NCBI GenBank assembly: GCA_006226425.1
Contig: SBGX01000031.1
Location: 293,382 to 357,381 of the forward strand
Direction of reading: 5' to 3'
Source of the DNA: Bacteroidota bacterium
GTDB taxonomy: Bacteria > Bacteroidota > Bacteroidia > Flavobacteriales_D > Crocinitomicaceae
DNA: 64,000 nucleotides
Shown: positions 34,413 through 43,205 of the stretch, piece after piece
Position numbering within the stretch: the stretch's first letter is position 1
Layout of the letters: every line of letters begins with the position of its first letter
Position numbers and translations under genes: made by a program
Notes under the pieces: generated by a model
Seen by the model: the letters and a program-made list of their open reading frames with translations, nothing else
Told to the model about the DNA's origin: nothing
The model's database searches: none

Positions 34413-36197
34413 ATGAATTTCTGGCCTTTCTCAAGATTAGCAGGGGTACTGTGTAGCATTTTATTTATTTCAAGCTACCAGGCCCAGATTCTCAAGCAGC
34501 ATTTCGCCGCGCCAAACTGTCGAACAACAGTCGTACAAACGGACCAGCACGGTAACATTTATGACTTTGGTGGTTTTCATGGAAGCCCTGACTTTGACCC
34601 GGGTCCTGGAGAAACAAAGGTTCAGGCGATGGGAAAAAGTGATTTGTACATCCGAAAACTGGATGCAAATGGTCGACTCCTTTGGGTGAAGCAATTCATC
34701 GGAGCTACCGGAATCCAAGCCTGGGATGCCAAAATTGACAACTCAGGGAATATCTATGTGACCGGATTTTTTCTGAAAACGGCAGACTTCGATCCAGGTC
34801 CGGGAGAAATGCTTTTGACCGCCCGGGGAAACAATGATAACCCAGACATTTTTGTCATGAAACTGGGAAGGAACGGAGATTTAGTCTGGGTCAAGCAAAT
34901 CGGAGCCGCCTACCGGGAGTCCGGACATGGAATTGAAATCGGAAAAGATGGCGACATCTATGTTGTGGGAACCTTTAGGAGCCGGGTTGACTTTGATCCG
35001 GGACCAGGAACCTATAACCTTTCCACTCCCAACGTCAACACAGCTTTTGACAATGGTTTTTTCCTGCGACTAAAACCCAATGGGGATTTTGTGTGGGCTC
35101 AGCAATTCGGAAACGACAAACTGGATAAAATCAATGGAATTACAGTTGATAAAGATGGAAATTTCTATTTAACAGGATTTTACACCAAATCAGTTGATTT
35201 GGATATGTCTTCCGGTGTTAAACAAATGAACGCCCCGGACGGAGCTAGCTTCATTATGAAACTTGATCACAATGCAAATTTGCTTTGGGTTCAATCCATG
35301 GGACAAGCTAATTTCCCAAATCCTGCAATCAGAACAGACAGCAACGGAGACGTCATTATCGCTGGGGGTTTTCAGGGAAGCAACAATTTTGCTCCCGGAA
35401 ATGGGGGACAGTATGTCCAGGCACAATCGATGGATGCCTTCGTCACCAAATTCAGTCGGGACGGTCAATACAAATGGCTCGTACAAATCGGTGGATCGGC
35501 TTATGACGATGCCTGGGGCCTGGCGATTGATCCACAAAACAACATCTACGTCTCCGGTAAATATGGCGGACGTTTTTCGCTCAAGGGAACAAACTTTTCT
35601 GCCGCCGGAAAATATGATGCCTACATTGCAAAGATAGCTTCCGATGGAACATTTTTAGGAGCAGGAACGATGGGAGGCCCCGCCGCCTTTCTTTCTTCAT
35701 CTGCCCTGGCATTTAATCCAAGACTTGGACTGGTTTATGCCCTACAGGGAAGCAATGGTAAAACCGTCGATATCGATCCAGGAGAGAAAACAGAAGAAGT
35801 TGCACTTGGAGGAGTTGAATTGCTGATTCTCGATCATAACAAAATTGGACGATCCGGTGGTGGCGACCTCGGAGATGGTGGAAACGGAGGAGGTTCTGGA
35901 AGTGCTGATTGTACTCAGCCCCTCAAAGAATTTGAGGCAGGAGATTTCGCCAGACAAATCAAGGACGAGGTCTTTAAATCAAAAATGGTCAATAAGACAA
36001 AGGAACTGATGAAAGGACGTTGTTTGACTTCTGCTCAGGCCCTGCAAATTCTCGCTGTTTTCAGTTTTGAAGAAACCAAATTTGAGATGGCTACCCACCT
36101 CTTTTCACAAATTCAGGATAAAGCCAACTTCGGAACGGTAATCGATAGTTTCACCTACGAAGCAAATAAAAAGAAGCTCCGGGAGCTCATGAAATAA
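34413..36197 (+). CDS. Secreted beta-propeller (SBBP) protein with C-terminal DUF4476
   Basis: 594 residues. After a signal peptide, SBBP-like repeats fill about 40-480: each has a 'DxxGNIYVTGxF' blade and several carry 'DFDPGPG', a Ca-binding-like turn. A Gly-rich linker 'GGGDLGDGGNGGGSGS' leads to a helical DUF4476 domain (about 500-594) with 'LTSAQALQILAVFSFEETKFEMA'. No T9SS sorting domain follows, so the protein should stay periplasmic or leave by another route. The role is unknown; a strong terminator ends the unit. Confidence 0.82.
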   Translation: MNFWPFSRLAGVLCSILFISSYQAQILKQHFAAPNCRTTVVQTDQHGNIYDFGGFHGSPDFDPGPGETKVQAMGKSDLYIRKLDANGRLLWVKQFIGATGIQAWDAKIDNSGNIYVTGFFLKTADFDPGPGEMLLTARGNNDNPDIFVMKLGRNGDLVWVKQIGAAYRESGHGIEIGKDGDIYVVGTFRSRVDFDPGPGTYNLSTPNVNTAFDNGFFLRLKPNGDFVWAQQFGNDKLDKINGITVDKDGNFYLTGFYTKSVDLDMSSGVKQMNAPDGASFIMKLDHNANLLWVQSMGQANFPNPAIRTDSNGDVIIAGGFQGSNNFAPGNGGQYVQAQSMDAFVTKFSRDGQYKWLVQIGGSAYDDAWGLAIDPQNNIYVSGKYGGRFSLKGTNFSAAGKYDAYIAKIASDGTFLGAGTMGGPAAFLSSSALAFNPRLGLVYALQGSNGKTVDIDPGEKTEEVALGGVELLILDHNKIGRSGGGDLGDGGNGGGSGSADCTQPLKEFEAGDFARQIKDEVFKSKMVNKTKELMKGRCLTSAQALQILAVFSFEETKFEMATHLFSQIQDKANFGTVIDSFTYEANKKKLRELMK

Positions 36198-36211
36198 GTT
36201 CTAAAGGATAC

Positions 36212-36252
36212 AAAAAAGAGGCTTCACTCATTGGAGTGAAGCCTCTTTTTTA
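36212..36252. terminator. Bidirectional intrinsic terminator
   Basis: AAAAAAGAGGCTTCACTC and its complement GAGTGAAGCCTCTTTTTT form a long near-perfect hairpin with A and T tracts on either side, between two convergent genes. Confidence 0.93.
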
Positions 36253-36264
36253 TTCAATTAGATA

Positions 36265-36510
36265 TTAGGCCACTTTCTTGTATGCTTTTTTGGCTGAAGA
36301 CACCTTTTTACTGGCTTTCTTCACCTGCAATTTCATGATTTTTGCCGTTTTTTCTGCCTTCTTCACCTCCTTCTTTTTGGCTTGTTTATTTTTAAAAGCT
36401 TTTGCCACTTTGTTCGCTTTCTTGGATGCTTTTTTAGCAGCTTTCTTTGCTGCATCCACTTTTTTTAGTGCCTTTTTCAGGTCTTTCTTCAATGATTTCT
36501 TTTTAGACAT
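36265..36510 (-). CDS. Histone H1-like Lys/Ala-rich protein
   Basis: 81 residues, nearly 45% Lys and rich in Ala, with repeated 'KKAxKKASKK' units and no Pro. It resembles the small histone H1-like DNA-binding proteins of Bacteroidota. A nucleoid-binding role is inferred from composition. The plus-strand frame across it is Phe-rich and is a shadow. It ends in the shared bidirectional terminator and precedes the tmRNA gene's region on the same strand. Confidence 0.75.
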   Translation of the reverse strand: MSKKKSLKKDLKKALKKVDAAKKAAKKASKKANKVAKAFKNKQAKKKEVKKAEKTAKIMKLQVKKASKKVSSAKKAYKKVA

Positions 36511-36685
36511 ATTTAATTGATTTTAAATCAAGACTGCTCATATGATCTTGCGCGTTTCAGTCTTGTAAGATTTTATGCTTCACACAATGTACGAATATTC
36601 CGACAGTCCCCAATATTAAGTTTTATATCCGACTCTATTTCAATAATTTACAAAACGTACGTTTAGAAAAGATCTGTTCAAAATA
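36511..36685. other. Intergenic region without recognised feature
   Basis: AT-rich spacer between the histone-like gene start and the tmRNA terminator. I see no ORF, repeat or RNA structure beyond the expected promoter of the histone-like gene, which I could not place. Confidence 0.6.
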
Positions 36686-36727
36686 CAAAAGCCTTGCAAG
36701 TGATCGATACTTGCAAGGCTTTTTTTC
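36686..36727 (-). terminator. Terminator of the tmRNA gene
   Basis: On the minus strand AAGCCTTGCAAGT pairs with ACTTGCAAGGCTT over a 7-nt loop, followed by TTGTATTTT. It begins right at the tmRNA 3' end. Confidence 0.88.
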
Positions 36728-36728
36728 G

Positions 36729-37131
36729 TGGAGTCGGAGGGATTCGAACCCTCGTCCAAACAAAGAACTCTCCAGGCTTCTACATGTTTAGTTCTTCATT
36801 GATTTTCGATCACCGCTTGGAGAAGAACACCCAAAACGGCAACTTATTCCCTTAAGTTTCATTCGCTGCCCGGGACCAGCAGCAAACTAGCCTGTAAAAA
36901 TTGATCCTCCAAAATCCCTGTTCAACAGGCGCAAACGTGGGTGGAGGAACTTGTTCCGCCTACTGTGCTTCGGCTGGAATTAAGCTTTGATTAGATCCAC
37001 TAATTAAGCTGCAAGTGCGTATGACGTGTTGTCATTTATGTGTTGTGACAAAGGATTAAAGAGCTTCACCACAAGGCTCTACATGCTTACACTCGATCGT
37101 CGCATTTGCTGTCAAATCCAAAAACGACCCC
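36729..37131 (-). ncRNA. ssrA: Transfer-messenger RNA (tmRNA)
   Basis: About 403 nt. The 5' end GGGGTCG pairs with the 3' CGACTCC to give the tRNA-like acceptor stem; the T arm is GAGGGTTCGAATCCCTC, and 5' GGATTTGACAGC is the usual D-arm-like tmRNA start. The tag reading frame ends N-D-N-T-S-Y-A-L-A-A-stop (37004-37036, minus strand); I cannot fix the resume codon. The DNA after the discriminator A reads CGA, so CCA is not encoded and must be added. It rescues stalled ribosomes with SmpB. Confidence 0.95.
37004..37036 (-). other. tmRNA proteolysis-tag coding segment
   Basis: Codons AAT GAC AAC ACG TCA then TAC GCA CTT GCA GCT TAA give NDNTSYALAA. The YALAA ending is the usual protease signal; the front differs from the GENNYALAA form I recall for many flavobacteria. 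Translation may resume one codon earlier (ATA). Confidence 0.8.
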
Positions 37132-37138
37132 GTTTTCA

Positions 37139-37170
37139 CAAAGATAGATCAATTTTCAAGCCAATTCAAA
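37139..37170 (-). promoter_or_regulatory. Promoter of the tmRNA gene
   Basis: Minus strand TTTG (37167-37170), a 20-nt spacer, and TATCTTTG (37139-37146), a full match to the Bacteroidota promoter. The -7 element ends 8 nt before the mature 5' end of tmRNA. Confidence 0.8.
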
Positions 37171-37273
37171 AAAGCAGTCAATTTGTCTGATTTATGTACA
37201 ATCGTTGAGTCAAAACCGATTTAGAAATTCCAAAATATTTCGTTAAATTGCTCCACAATTCAAGACGATACTT

Positions 37274-37609
37274 ATGGAAAACTCAGCGAATGACTGGACA
37301 CGTGAAGATTTACATGCCTATATTCTCATTTGGTGTGCCCATGCAGATTTCAACGAAAGCAAGGAAGAACACCGAATGATTCTTGCCAAAGTGGGTGGAG
37401 ATCATTACGAAAAGATGCTGGAGGAGTTCGAGCAGGACAACGACTACCAACACCTCGAAAAAATCCGCTCTGCCATGAATCGTTTCAACTATTCCCACGA
37501 AGAGTCACAGGCGCTGGTTGCTGAAATGAAAAAACTCTTTGAAGCGGATGGACATTTCGACTCGCTGGAACAAAGTCTCTTTTTAGGACTGAAGCGCTTG
37601 TTTGCATGA
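37274..37609 (+). CDS. Small TerB-like helical protein
   Basis: 111 residues, all-helical and acidic. The repeats 'AYILIWCAHADFNESKEEH' and 'MKKLFEADGHFDSLEQSLFLGLKRL' follow the TerB pattern of acidic (A)D-x3-E motifs; the match is by eye and weak. There is no signal peptide, so it is cytoplasmic. Its stop overlaps the start of the channel-like gene by 4 bp, so the two probably act together, for example as a cytoplasmic sensor subunit. Confidence 0.65.
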   Translation: MENSANDWTREDLHAYILIWCAHADFNESKEEHRMILAKVGGDHYEKMLEEFEQDNDYQHLEKIRSAMNRFNYSHEESQALVAEMKKLFEADGHFDSLEQSLFLGLKRLFA

Positions 37610-39504
37610 ACATGATCAGGTATTGTCTACGATTCCTGACCATTCTTTACATTGGAATTAGCTCTCCCATTCTACTTTGGAGCCAGGAAACAGAAAGTGC
37701 CCCCAGTATCTACACCTTCTCGGAACTGGTAAATGCCATTAACAACTGTCCCGATAGCATCTTCCGTTTGGAGAATGCACGCATTCGATTCGACCCAAAA
37801 ACAGATCAGCACTTTCGCATCACACAGGATCACACTTTGAACCTTTGGAAGTTCAAAAAATCAACTTTTAAGGGAGGGATGATTGACATTAATAAGCACG
37901 TCAGGTTTAATAATGTTCAGGCCGAGGAGAATCCCGTAGTGTCTTTAGGAAGGGATGTGGGAGATTTTGGGGCTTTAAGGAACCTGCACTTCAAAAAATC
38001 ACTTCGTGTCGCCAATTCAAGTAGCTTCCTCCTGATAAATTGTATTGTCGATGGAAGACTGGATGTCGTAAAAACGGAGGTAACTGAAAATGATGTAAAG
38101 GATGGGAACATATTCTTACTGTGGAGCAATCAGCTTCTGGGAGGATGTACCGTGGGTTTCTGGCTTCCTCAATCAGAAGTTTCCAGAGTTCAGGAAAAGG
38201 TGCTCTCCATCAGACACAATACGATTCATTATGGACCGAACTCACCGACGGCAGTTCCCTCAAGTCGCTTGGTGGTGGATCAGGCTAATTACCTGGAGTT
38301 CACGGATATCGTGGGAAATACGATTCGTGCGGCTGAATGGTGTAATATGTTTATTTCAGGGAGCAATATCGAAATCAGCGAAAACAAGTGCTCTTCTCCG
38401 GCCTTCTTGATGAACATAACGCCACACGAAAATTGCAATAGTCTGATTATTGACAATAATCAATTTTCCGGTTACGCCGGTTTGGCGATTGACCACTTCA
38501 ATACGAATTATGAAATCGATTGGAAACAATTTCAAAACAAGTTATTTTCCATGAGTGGTTTCGATAGACTTTATGAGCTCCGCCTGAACTCCAAGGGAAA
38601 GATAAATCCCTCGATGATGAGAAATTTTACTGAAAAGGAGTTTACCTATGAGAAGTACGTGAATCTTTTCCGCCACGAAAACTTCAAGGCCTACAATTCA
38701 GAACGAGCACAGCTGGGAAAAATGTATGACTTCTATAAATCCAACTTTGATAAGACCACTTCCAATATGATCTACGTCGAAATGAAGGATCTGGAAACCA
38801 AACGTTATGAGTACTTACAGCAAGTCAAGCCCAGCTTCAACAATTACTTTCAATGGAGAATCAACCAATTTTTGAAATACTTCTCCGAATACGGAACCAA
38901 TCCGGCAAAGTCCATTATTTTCTCGCTCTACGTGATCCTGTGTTTTGCTTTGTTCTATCTGCTTTTCCCCAATTCATGGGATGATCAGGGAAAACACCGT
39001 ATCATGAATCGGTACAGCTTTTTTCTGAACTACATGAATCGATCAGAGGGGATGCACGAACTCTACATGGAAAATCAAAAGGAGGAAGTCGCCAACTACG
39101 AAAAATTTCATGAACTGATCTCCAAAACAAGGAAGCGAGTCCCCAGTTTCTTCACTTCAACGGCTGGAATACTCTATTCCTGGGCTATTTCCAAAACCAG
39201 CATGACTACAAAGCTCCTTAAAAAGATCGATTTTCTCCGTGGGACCTGGTTTGAACTCTCTGGATGGAAGAAATTTTGGAAATCAAGCTTACTGATCGTT
39301 CTATTTGCCTTCGCTTTTTTGTACGACTTAATGATTAAAATGCTCAACGCCCTGATGCTCTCTCTAAACACTTTCAGTACCCTAGGGTTTGGAGAAATCC
39401 CGATTCGAGGCCTGCCAAGATATATGGCGATTCTTCAAGGGTTTATTGGTTGGTTCCTGTTGACAATCTTCTCTGTGTCACTCATTTCCCAATTGATCGA
39501 GTAA
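37606..39504 (+). CDS. Ion-channel-like membrane protein with large beta-helix-like ectodomain
   Basis: 632 residues. A signal peptide or N-terminal helix ends near residue 27. Residues 30-430 are Asn/Ile-rich with recurrent 'GNTIR', 'ISENKCSS' and 'IDNNQFSG' turns, as in right-handed beta-helix folds. A membrane helix lies near 445-465. After a polar segment, the C-terminus has helix - pore loop - helix, with 'NTFSTLGFGEIP' (about 588-599) close to the K+ channel filter T-x-G-Y/F-G. The ion and gating are unknown; no RCK or CNBD domain is present. Confidence 0.75.
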   Translation: MNMIRYCLRFLTILYIGISSPILLWSQETESAPSIYTFSELVNAINNCPDSIFRLENARIRFDPKTDQHFRITQDHTLNLWKFKKSTFKGGMIDINKHVRFNNVQAEENPVVSLGRDVGDFGALRNLHFKKSLRVANSSSFLLINCIVDGRLDVVKTEVTENDVKDGNIFLLWSNQLLGGCTVGFWLPQSEVSRVQEKVLSIRHNTIHYGPNSPTAVPSSRLVVDQANYLEFTDIVGNTIRAAEWCNMFISGSNIEISENKCSSPAFLMNITPHENCNSLIIDNNQFSGYAGLAIDHFNTNYEIDWKQFQNKLFSMSGFDRLYELRLNSKGKINPSMMRNFTEKEFTYEKYVNLFRHENFKAYNSERAQLGKMYDFYKSNFDKTTSNMIYVEMKDLETKRYEYLQQVKPSFNNYFQWRINQFLKYFSEYGTNPAKSIIFSLYVILCFALFYLLFPNSWDDQGKHRIMNRYSFFLNYMNRSEGMHELYMENQKEEVANYEKFHELISKTRKRVPSFFTSTAGILYSWAISKTSMTTKLLKKIDFLRGTWFELSGWKKFWKSSLLIVLFAFAFLYDLMIKMLNALMLSLNTFSTLGFGEIPIRGLPRYMAILQGFIGWFLLTIFSVSLISQLIE

Positions 39505-39510
39505 GAAGAA

Positions 39511-40065
39511 CTAATCATCCATCATCGTGACCCGAAGGCGAATTTCCGTCGCACCTTTTCCATATTCCTGGTAAGAAGCATCAAAAAATTCTACTCCATC
39601 GCGGCCATTTAAAAAACTTCGGATTTCTTCCTTGAGGATTCCCTCTCCTATCCCATGGATGACGATCAGTTTCATCATTTTGCTAGCCTTTGCCTTCTCA
39701 AAAAACTTCTTGAACTCGGCCATTTGCAACTTTAGGATTTCAAACTTCCCCAAGCCACGATGATCGTCAATCAGGGATTCAATATGTAAATCGAGTTCCC
39801 AATAGGTTTTTTGGGGCTTTCCTGATCGCTCCTGCCGCACCTGATATCGGAGTTTTTGCTCCGGAGTCTCCTCATCTTTTCCGACCATGGCCATTTGCTC
39901 CAATTCCGGACTGCCATAGAGTTTTACCAATTGGTTCACTGGATAGCTTTGTTCAAAACCGAATTCATCTTCTACGACGACCTCTTGTTCTGAAACCACT
40001 TTCCGGACGATTGCCTCACCGCTATCACTTAAAAAACCGACTCGTTCTCCTACCTGAAATTTCAT
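39511..40065 (-). CDS. Smr-domain protein (DUF2027-like)
   Basis: 184 residues. The N-terminal half 'FQVGERVGFLSDSGEAIVRKV' is a small SH3-like barrel as in DUF2027/MutS2-associated proteins; the C-terminal Smr domain carries 'ELDLHIESL' and 'LIVIHGIGEGILKEEIRSFL' (LDxH and HGxG motifs). Smr domains nick or bind DNA or RNA. It is shorter than the usual DUF2027 protein of about 340 residues because the middle is reduced. It lies downstream of the OmpA-family gene, after a terminator. Confidence 0.85.
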   Translation of the reverse strand: MKFQVGERVGFLSDSGEAIVRKVVSEQEVVVEDEFGFEQSYPVNQLVKLYGSPELEQMAMVGKDEETPEQKLRYQVRQERSGKPQKTYWELDLHIESLIDDHRGLGKFEILKLQMAEFKKFFEKAKASKMMKLIVIHGIGEGILKEEIRSFLNGRDGVEFFDASYQEYGKGATEIRLRVTMMDD

Positions 40066-40072
40066 ACTGCAT

Positions 40073-40101
40073 AAAAAACTCCGGCCAAAAGCGACCGGAG
40101 T
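40073..40101 (-). terminator. Intrinsic terminator after the OmpA-family gene
   Basis: On the minus strand AACTCCGG pairs with CCGGAGTT over a 10-nt loop and is followed by TTTTTTA. It ends the hemE/OmpA-family message just before the Smr gene. Confidence 0.85.
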
Positions 40102-40124
40102 TCTAATTTATAAAACCTGTATAA

Positions 40125-41336
40125 TTACTGGATCACTTTGTAAGAAACCCGTCTTGTTTTCGCGTTTTTCAAATCATCCGAATCACCTTCTCTGATCTCT
40201 GGATTCTCACCCTCTGACCCCATGATGTTCTTCTTGATTCGAGCTTCGTCAATTCCCTTATCCTTCAGGTAGCGAACAACGATCTCCACCCGTTTCAAAT
40301 CCATGTCTGTATAAAGTGGATTCTCCTGAGCCATTTTGTCTTCCTGATCATCATTGTAACCAGTTACTTCGATTTTCATCTCCGGATTCTCTTTCATCAA
40401 ATCTGCAATCAAATCCAATGAAGATTTAGCCACTGGCTGCAGCATTGTTTTACCAAAAGCAAAGAAGCTAGTTTGTGCCTCTACTTTTTCCGCCGGTGTC
40501 ATTTCATCGTTCAAGAGGATCGCACGCTGATAAATAGTCGTTGAGAACTCCTCTTCTTTTGGTCCGGTTGGACAGTCACATTTTTCTCCTTCCTCAAGCA
40601 ATACGACAGACACATCATCAATGTAGTAATAAGCCGCAATGATCGGAGAACCTTTGAAACCAGCCACTTTTTTGTTTCGTTCCTGCTTCGTTTCATCATT
40701 GTTGGAGAAGTTTCCAAGTGTCAGGTACTTCTCACCTCCTTTGGCTGTATAACTTCCACACACCATATCCCAGTTGTAGTTGGCATTGAAGATCTTGTTA
40801 TCATAGTGCAAAACATGTGTTTCTTCAATGATACTTGCTTTTGCATCCGTACTGAACTCTTTCTTGGAGAAATGAACTCCCAATTGATTCGCTGAATACT
40901 TCGACAACTCCGCCAGGGAAACGTAAAACTTCACACAATAATTCTGATCCTTTTTCAGAGGCTCTTTCAACTTGGTCATAATGTAAGAACGTGGCATCTT
41001 ATCGTTGTAAGAATAAGAAACGATTCCAACATAGTTGCTTCCATCCTTCGGGTCTTCCTTTCCGTAGATATTTTGAGGAACCCCAATTCCTGGAACTTTG
41101 TCATTTGGAACATAAAGATCCGCACGAGCACCTGTTGGTGAAGACCATCCATTCGCCATATCGATGGCTCCTAACTTCTTGATCTTCCCAGTTGTTGACT
41201 CAAAACTTCCGTTTTCAACCAGGTTATCGGTTTGTTCAACATCTTTTCCTTTCTTCTTTTTCTTTTGTGCATAACTTACTGTAGCGATCGGAATGATCAA
41301 CAGTAATAGAGCTACTTTTTTAACTTGTGATTTCAT
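40125..41336 (-). CDS. OmpA-family protein with N-terminal jelly-roll domain
   Basis: 403 residues. The signal peptide ends at VSYAQ. Residues 35-255 form a lectin-like domain starting '[10 protein letters not shown]' and ending '[12 protein letters not shown]'. The C-terminal OmpA peptidoglycan-binding domain (about 290-400) has '[20 protein letters not shown]' and '[17 protein letters not shown]'. It should tether to peptidoglycan and reach into the envelope. The same N-terminal domain occurs in the T9SS protein at 62729. Its start lies inside the end of hemE (17-bp overlap). Confidence 0.88.
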   Translation of the reverse strand: MKSQVKKVALLLLIIPIATVSYAQKKKKKGKDVEQTDNLVENGSFESTTGKIKKLGAIDMANGWSSPTGARADLYVPNDKVPGIGVPQNIYGKEDPKDGSNYVGIVSYSYNDKMPRSYIMTKLKEPLKKDQNYCVKFYVSLAELSKYSANQLGVHFSKKEFSTDAKASIIEETHVLHYDNKIFNANYNWDMVCGSYTAKGGEKYLTLGNFSNNDETKQERNKKVAGFKGSPIIAAYYYIDDVSVVLLEEGEKCDCPTGPKEEEFSTTIYQRAILLNDEMTPAEKVEAQTSFFAFGKTMLQPVAKSSLDLIADLMKENPEMKIEVTGYNDDQEDKMAQENPLYTDMDLKRVEIVVRYLKDKGIDEARIKKNIMGSEGENPEIREGDSDDLKNAKTRRVSYKVIQ

Positions 41337-42357
41337 ATTCTTTAACAGTTTTTATAAAGGTTCTTACTTTGTCCGGATCAATATCCGGGTATACTCCATG
41401 CCCAAGATTCACAATATGTCTTGAGCTGGTAAACGAATCTAACATCCTTTTTGTTTCATTCGCCACCAATTCGTGCGAGCCATACAGCACACATGGATCA
41501 AGATTTCCCTGTAAGGTTCTTCCCTCTCCTACCAATTTTCTTGCCTCATCCATGTGCATATTCCAATCTAGCCCGATGGTTTGACAATCCAATTTGGAAA
41601 GTGCCGGAAGTGATGTAATCGCTCCTTTAGAAAACAAGGTGATCGGTACTTCCTGTATTGCTTCACTTATTTCTTTCAAATAACGCAGACCAAATTCAGC
41701 ATACTGCTCAGTTCCCAAAATTCCGGCCCAGGAATCAAAGACCTGAACCAAATGTGCACCCGCTCGAATTTGGGCTTTGAGGTACTGAATAGTGACCTTC
41801 GTTATACGTTTAAGCAATTCGTGTGCCAAACTTGGATTTGCGTATAACATTTTACGTGCTTCCGAGAACGTCTTCGAGCCTTTTCCCTCTACCATATAAC
41901 AAAAAATGGTCCAGGGTGCTCCAGCAAATCCAATCAATGGAACCCGACCGTTCAGCTCTCTATTGGTCAGTTTAATGGCCTCCAGAACATAAGACAATCG
42001 ATCTTCTACATCAAAATCACTTTCCGCCCATTTTAGTCCGCTCTCATCGTGAATCGTCTTCTCAAACCAGGGGCCCTTCTTCTCCACCATCTCATAACTC
42101 AGTCCCATCGCTTCCGGAACCACCAAAATGTCTGAAAAAATAATCGCAGCATCCACGTCCAACAAATCGACTGGTTGAATGGTCACTTCCGCCGCGCGCT
42201 CAGGTGTTTCCACCAATTCTTTGAAACCGGATAATTTCGAGCGTACTGCCCGATATTCAGGTAGAATTCTACCCGCCTGACGCATCAACCACACCGGATA
42301 GCGCTCTATCTGTTCGCCCCGAGCAGCTCTTAATATGAGATCGTTCTGCAATGACAT
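41320..42357 (-). CDS. hemE: Uroporphyrinogen decarboxylase
   Basis: 345 residues from ATG 42357 ('[20 protein letters not shown]'); a TTG nine bases earlier is inside the promoter and unlikely. Motifs: '[16 protein letters not shown]', '[15 protein letters not shown]', 'FDSWAGIL' and '[12 protein letters not shown]'. It decarboxylates uroporphyrinogen III to coproporphyrinogen III in haem synthesis. The -7 element TATCTTTG ends 7 nt before the ATG, so the mRNA may be nearly leaderless. The OmpA-family gene overlaps its end. Confidence 0.95.
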   Translation of the reverse strand: MSLQNDLILRAARGEQIERYPVWLMRQAGRILPEYRAVRSKLSGFKELVETPERAAEVTIQPVDLLDVDAAIIFSDILVVPEAMGLSYEMVEKKGPWFEKTIHDESGLKWAESDFDVEDRLSYVLEAIKLTNRELNGRVPLIGFAGAPWTIFCYMVEGKGSKTFSEARKMLYANPSLAHELLKRITKVTIQYLKAQIRAGAHLVQVFDSWAGILGTEQYAEFGLRYLKEISEAIQEVPITLFSKGAITSLPALSKLDCQTIGLDWNMHMDEARKLVGEGRTLQGNLDPCVLYGSHELVANETKRMLDSFTSSRHIVNLGHGVYPDIDPDKVRTFIKTVKEYEITS

Positions 42358-42363
42358 TGGGAG

Positions 42364-42371
42364 CAAAGATA
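42364..42371 (-). promoter_or_regulatory. -7 element immediately before hemE
   Basis: Minus strand TATCTTTG then CTCCCA then ATG. Initiation at the usual distance would fall at or next to the start codon. It excludes the TTG at 42366 as start. Confidence 0.6.
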
Positions 42372-42416
42372 CAAATTTGATCGAATGTATTTAAGGGCTT
42401 TTGAGAAGAATCTATA

Positions 42417-43205
42417 TTAGGCATTTTGACTCCGATATTCTTCCAGAGCACAGGTTAATTCAATAAAATCTTCTACGCTTAACTTCTCCGGTCTCAATTC
42501 CAAAAAACGATGCTCAAAAGGTGCTTCCTTTAAATATGCTTTCACTGTATTCTTAATCATCTTTCTCCGCTGATTGAAACAGGCTTTGACCAGTTGGACA
42601 TAAAACTTCTCGTCGCAAGGCAAGGTCTGACGTTTATTCCTGGTCAGACGAATCACCCCAGATTTGACTTTGGGTGGCGGGTGAAAAACGTGCTCGCTCA
42701 CTGTAAAACAATATTCAATGTCATAAAAAGTTTGCAACAAAACACTGATTACGCCATAAGTCTTTGTACCAGGACGTACTGCAATACGTTCTGCTAATTC
42801 CTTTTGAAACATGCCCATAATTTCAGGCACTTGATTACGTAGTTCCAGACAACGAAAAAGAATCTGTGATGAAATATTGTATGGAAAATTACCAACCACA
42901 GCAAAAGGATCATTCCCAAGTACCTTAGACACGTCCATTCGCAAAAAATCTCCTTCGATGATCTTTCCCTTTAGGTCAGGAAAATTTTCCTTCAAATACG
43001 CAATACTCTCTCGATCCACGTCAATCACGTGCAGATCAATTTCCTCCCGATCCAACAAAAACTTTGTCAATGCCCCGGTACCCGGACCGATTTCAAGCAC
43101 TTTGTAACATGCCTGGTGTGCTCCGAATTGATCCGCTATTTTTTGGCTGATCTGCTGATCAATCAAAAAGTGCTGTCCCAGATGTTTTTTCGCGCGTACC
43201 GTCAT
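42417..43205 (-). CDS. rsmA: 16S rRNA dimethyladenosine transferase
   Basis: 262 residues. 'KKHLGQHFLIDQQISQKIAD' at the N-terminus, SAM loop 'VLEIGPGTGALTKFLL', catalytic 'VVGNFPYNISSQIL' (NFPYN) and 'CFNQRRKMIKNTV'. It dimethylates the two adjacent adenines near the 3' end of 16S rRNA. It overlaps the upstream DUF4286 gene by 4 bp. Confidence 0.96.
   Translation of the reverse strand: MTVRAKKHLGQHFLIDQQISQKIADQFGAHQACYKVLEIGPGTGALTKFLLDREEIDLHVIDVDRESIAYLKENFPDLKGKIIEGDFLRMDVSKVLGNDPFAVVGNFPYNISSQILFRCLELRNQVPEIMGMFQKELAERIAVRPGTKTYGVISVLLQTFYDIEYCFTVSEHVFHPPPKVKSGVIRLTRNKRQTLPCDEKFYVQLVKACFNQRRKMIKNTVKAYLKEAPFEHRFLELRPEKLSVEDFIELTCALEEYRSQNA

Noticed and set aside
36278..36520. Phe-rich plus-strand ORF that looks membrane-like
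   Set aside because: It is the complement of the Lys-rich histone-like gene (AAA/AAG read as TTT/CTT); the Lys-rich frame fits a known composition class.
36729..36790. A separate tRNA gene on the minus strand
   Set aside because: The T-arm and acceptor belong to the tmRNA; the matching 5' half lies about 350 nt away.
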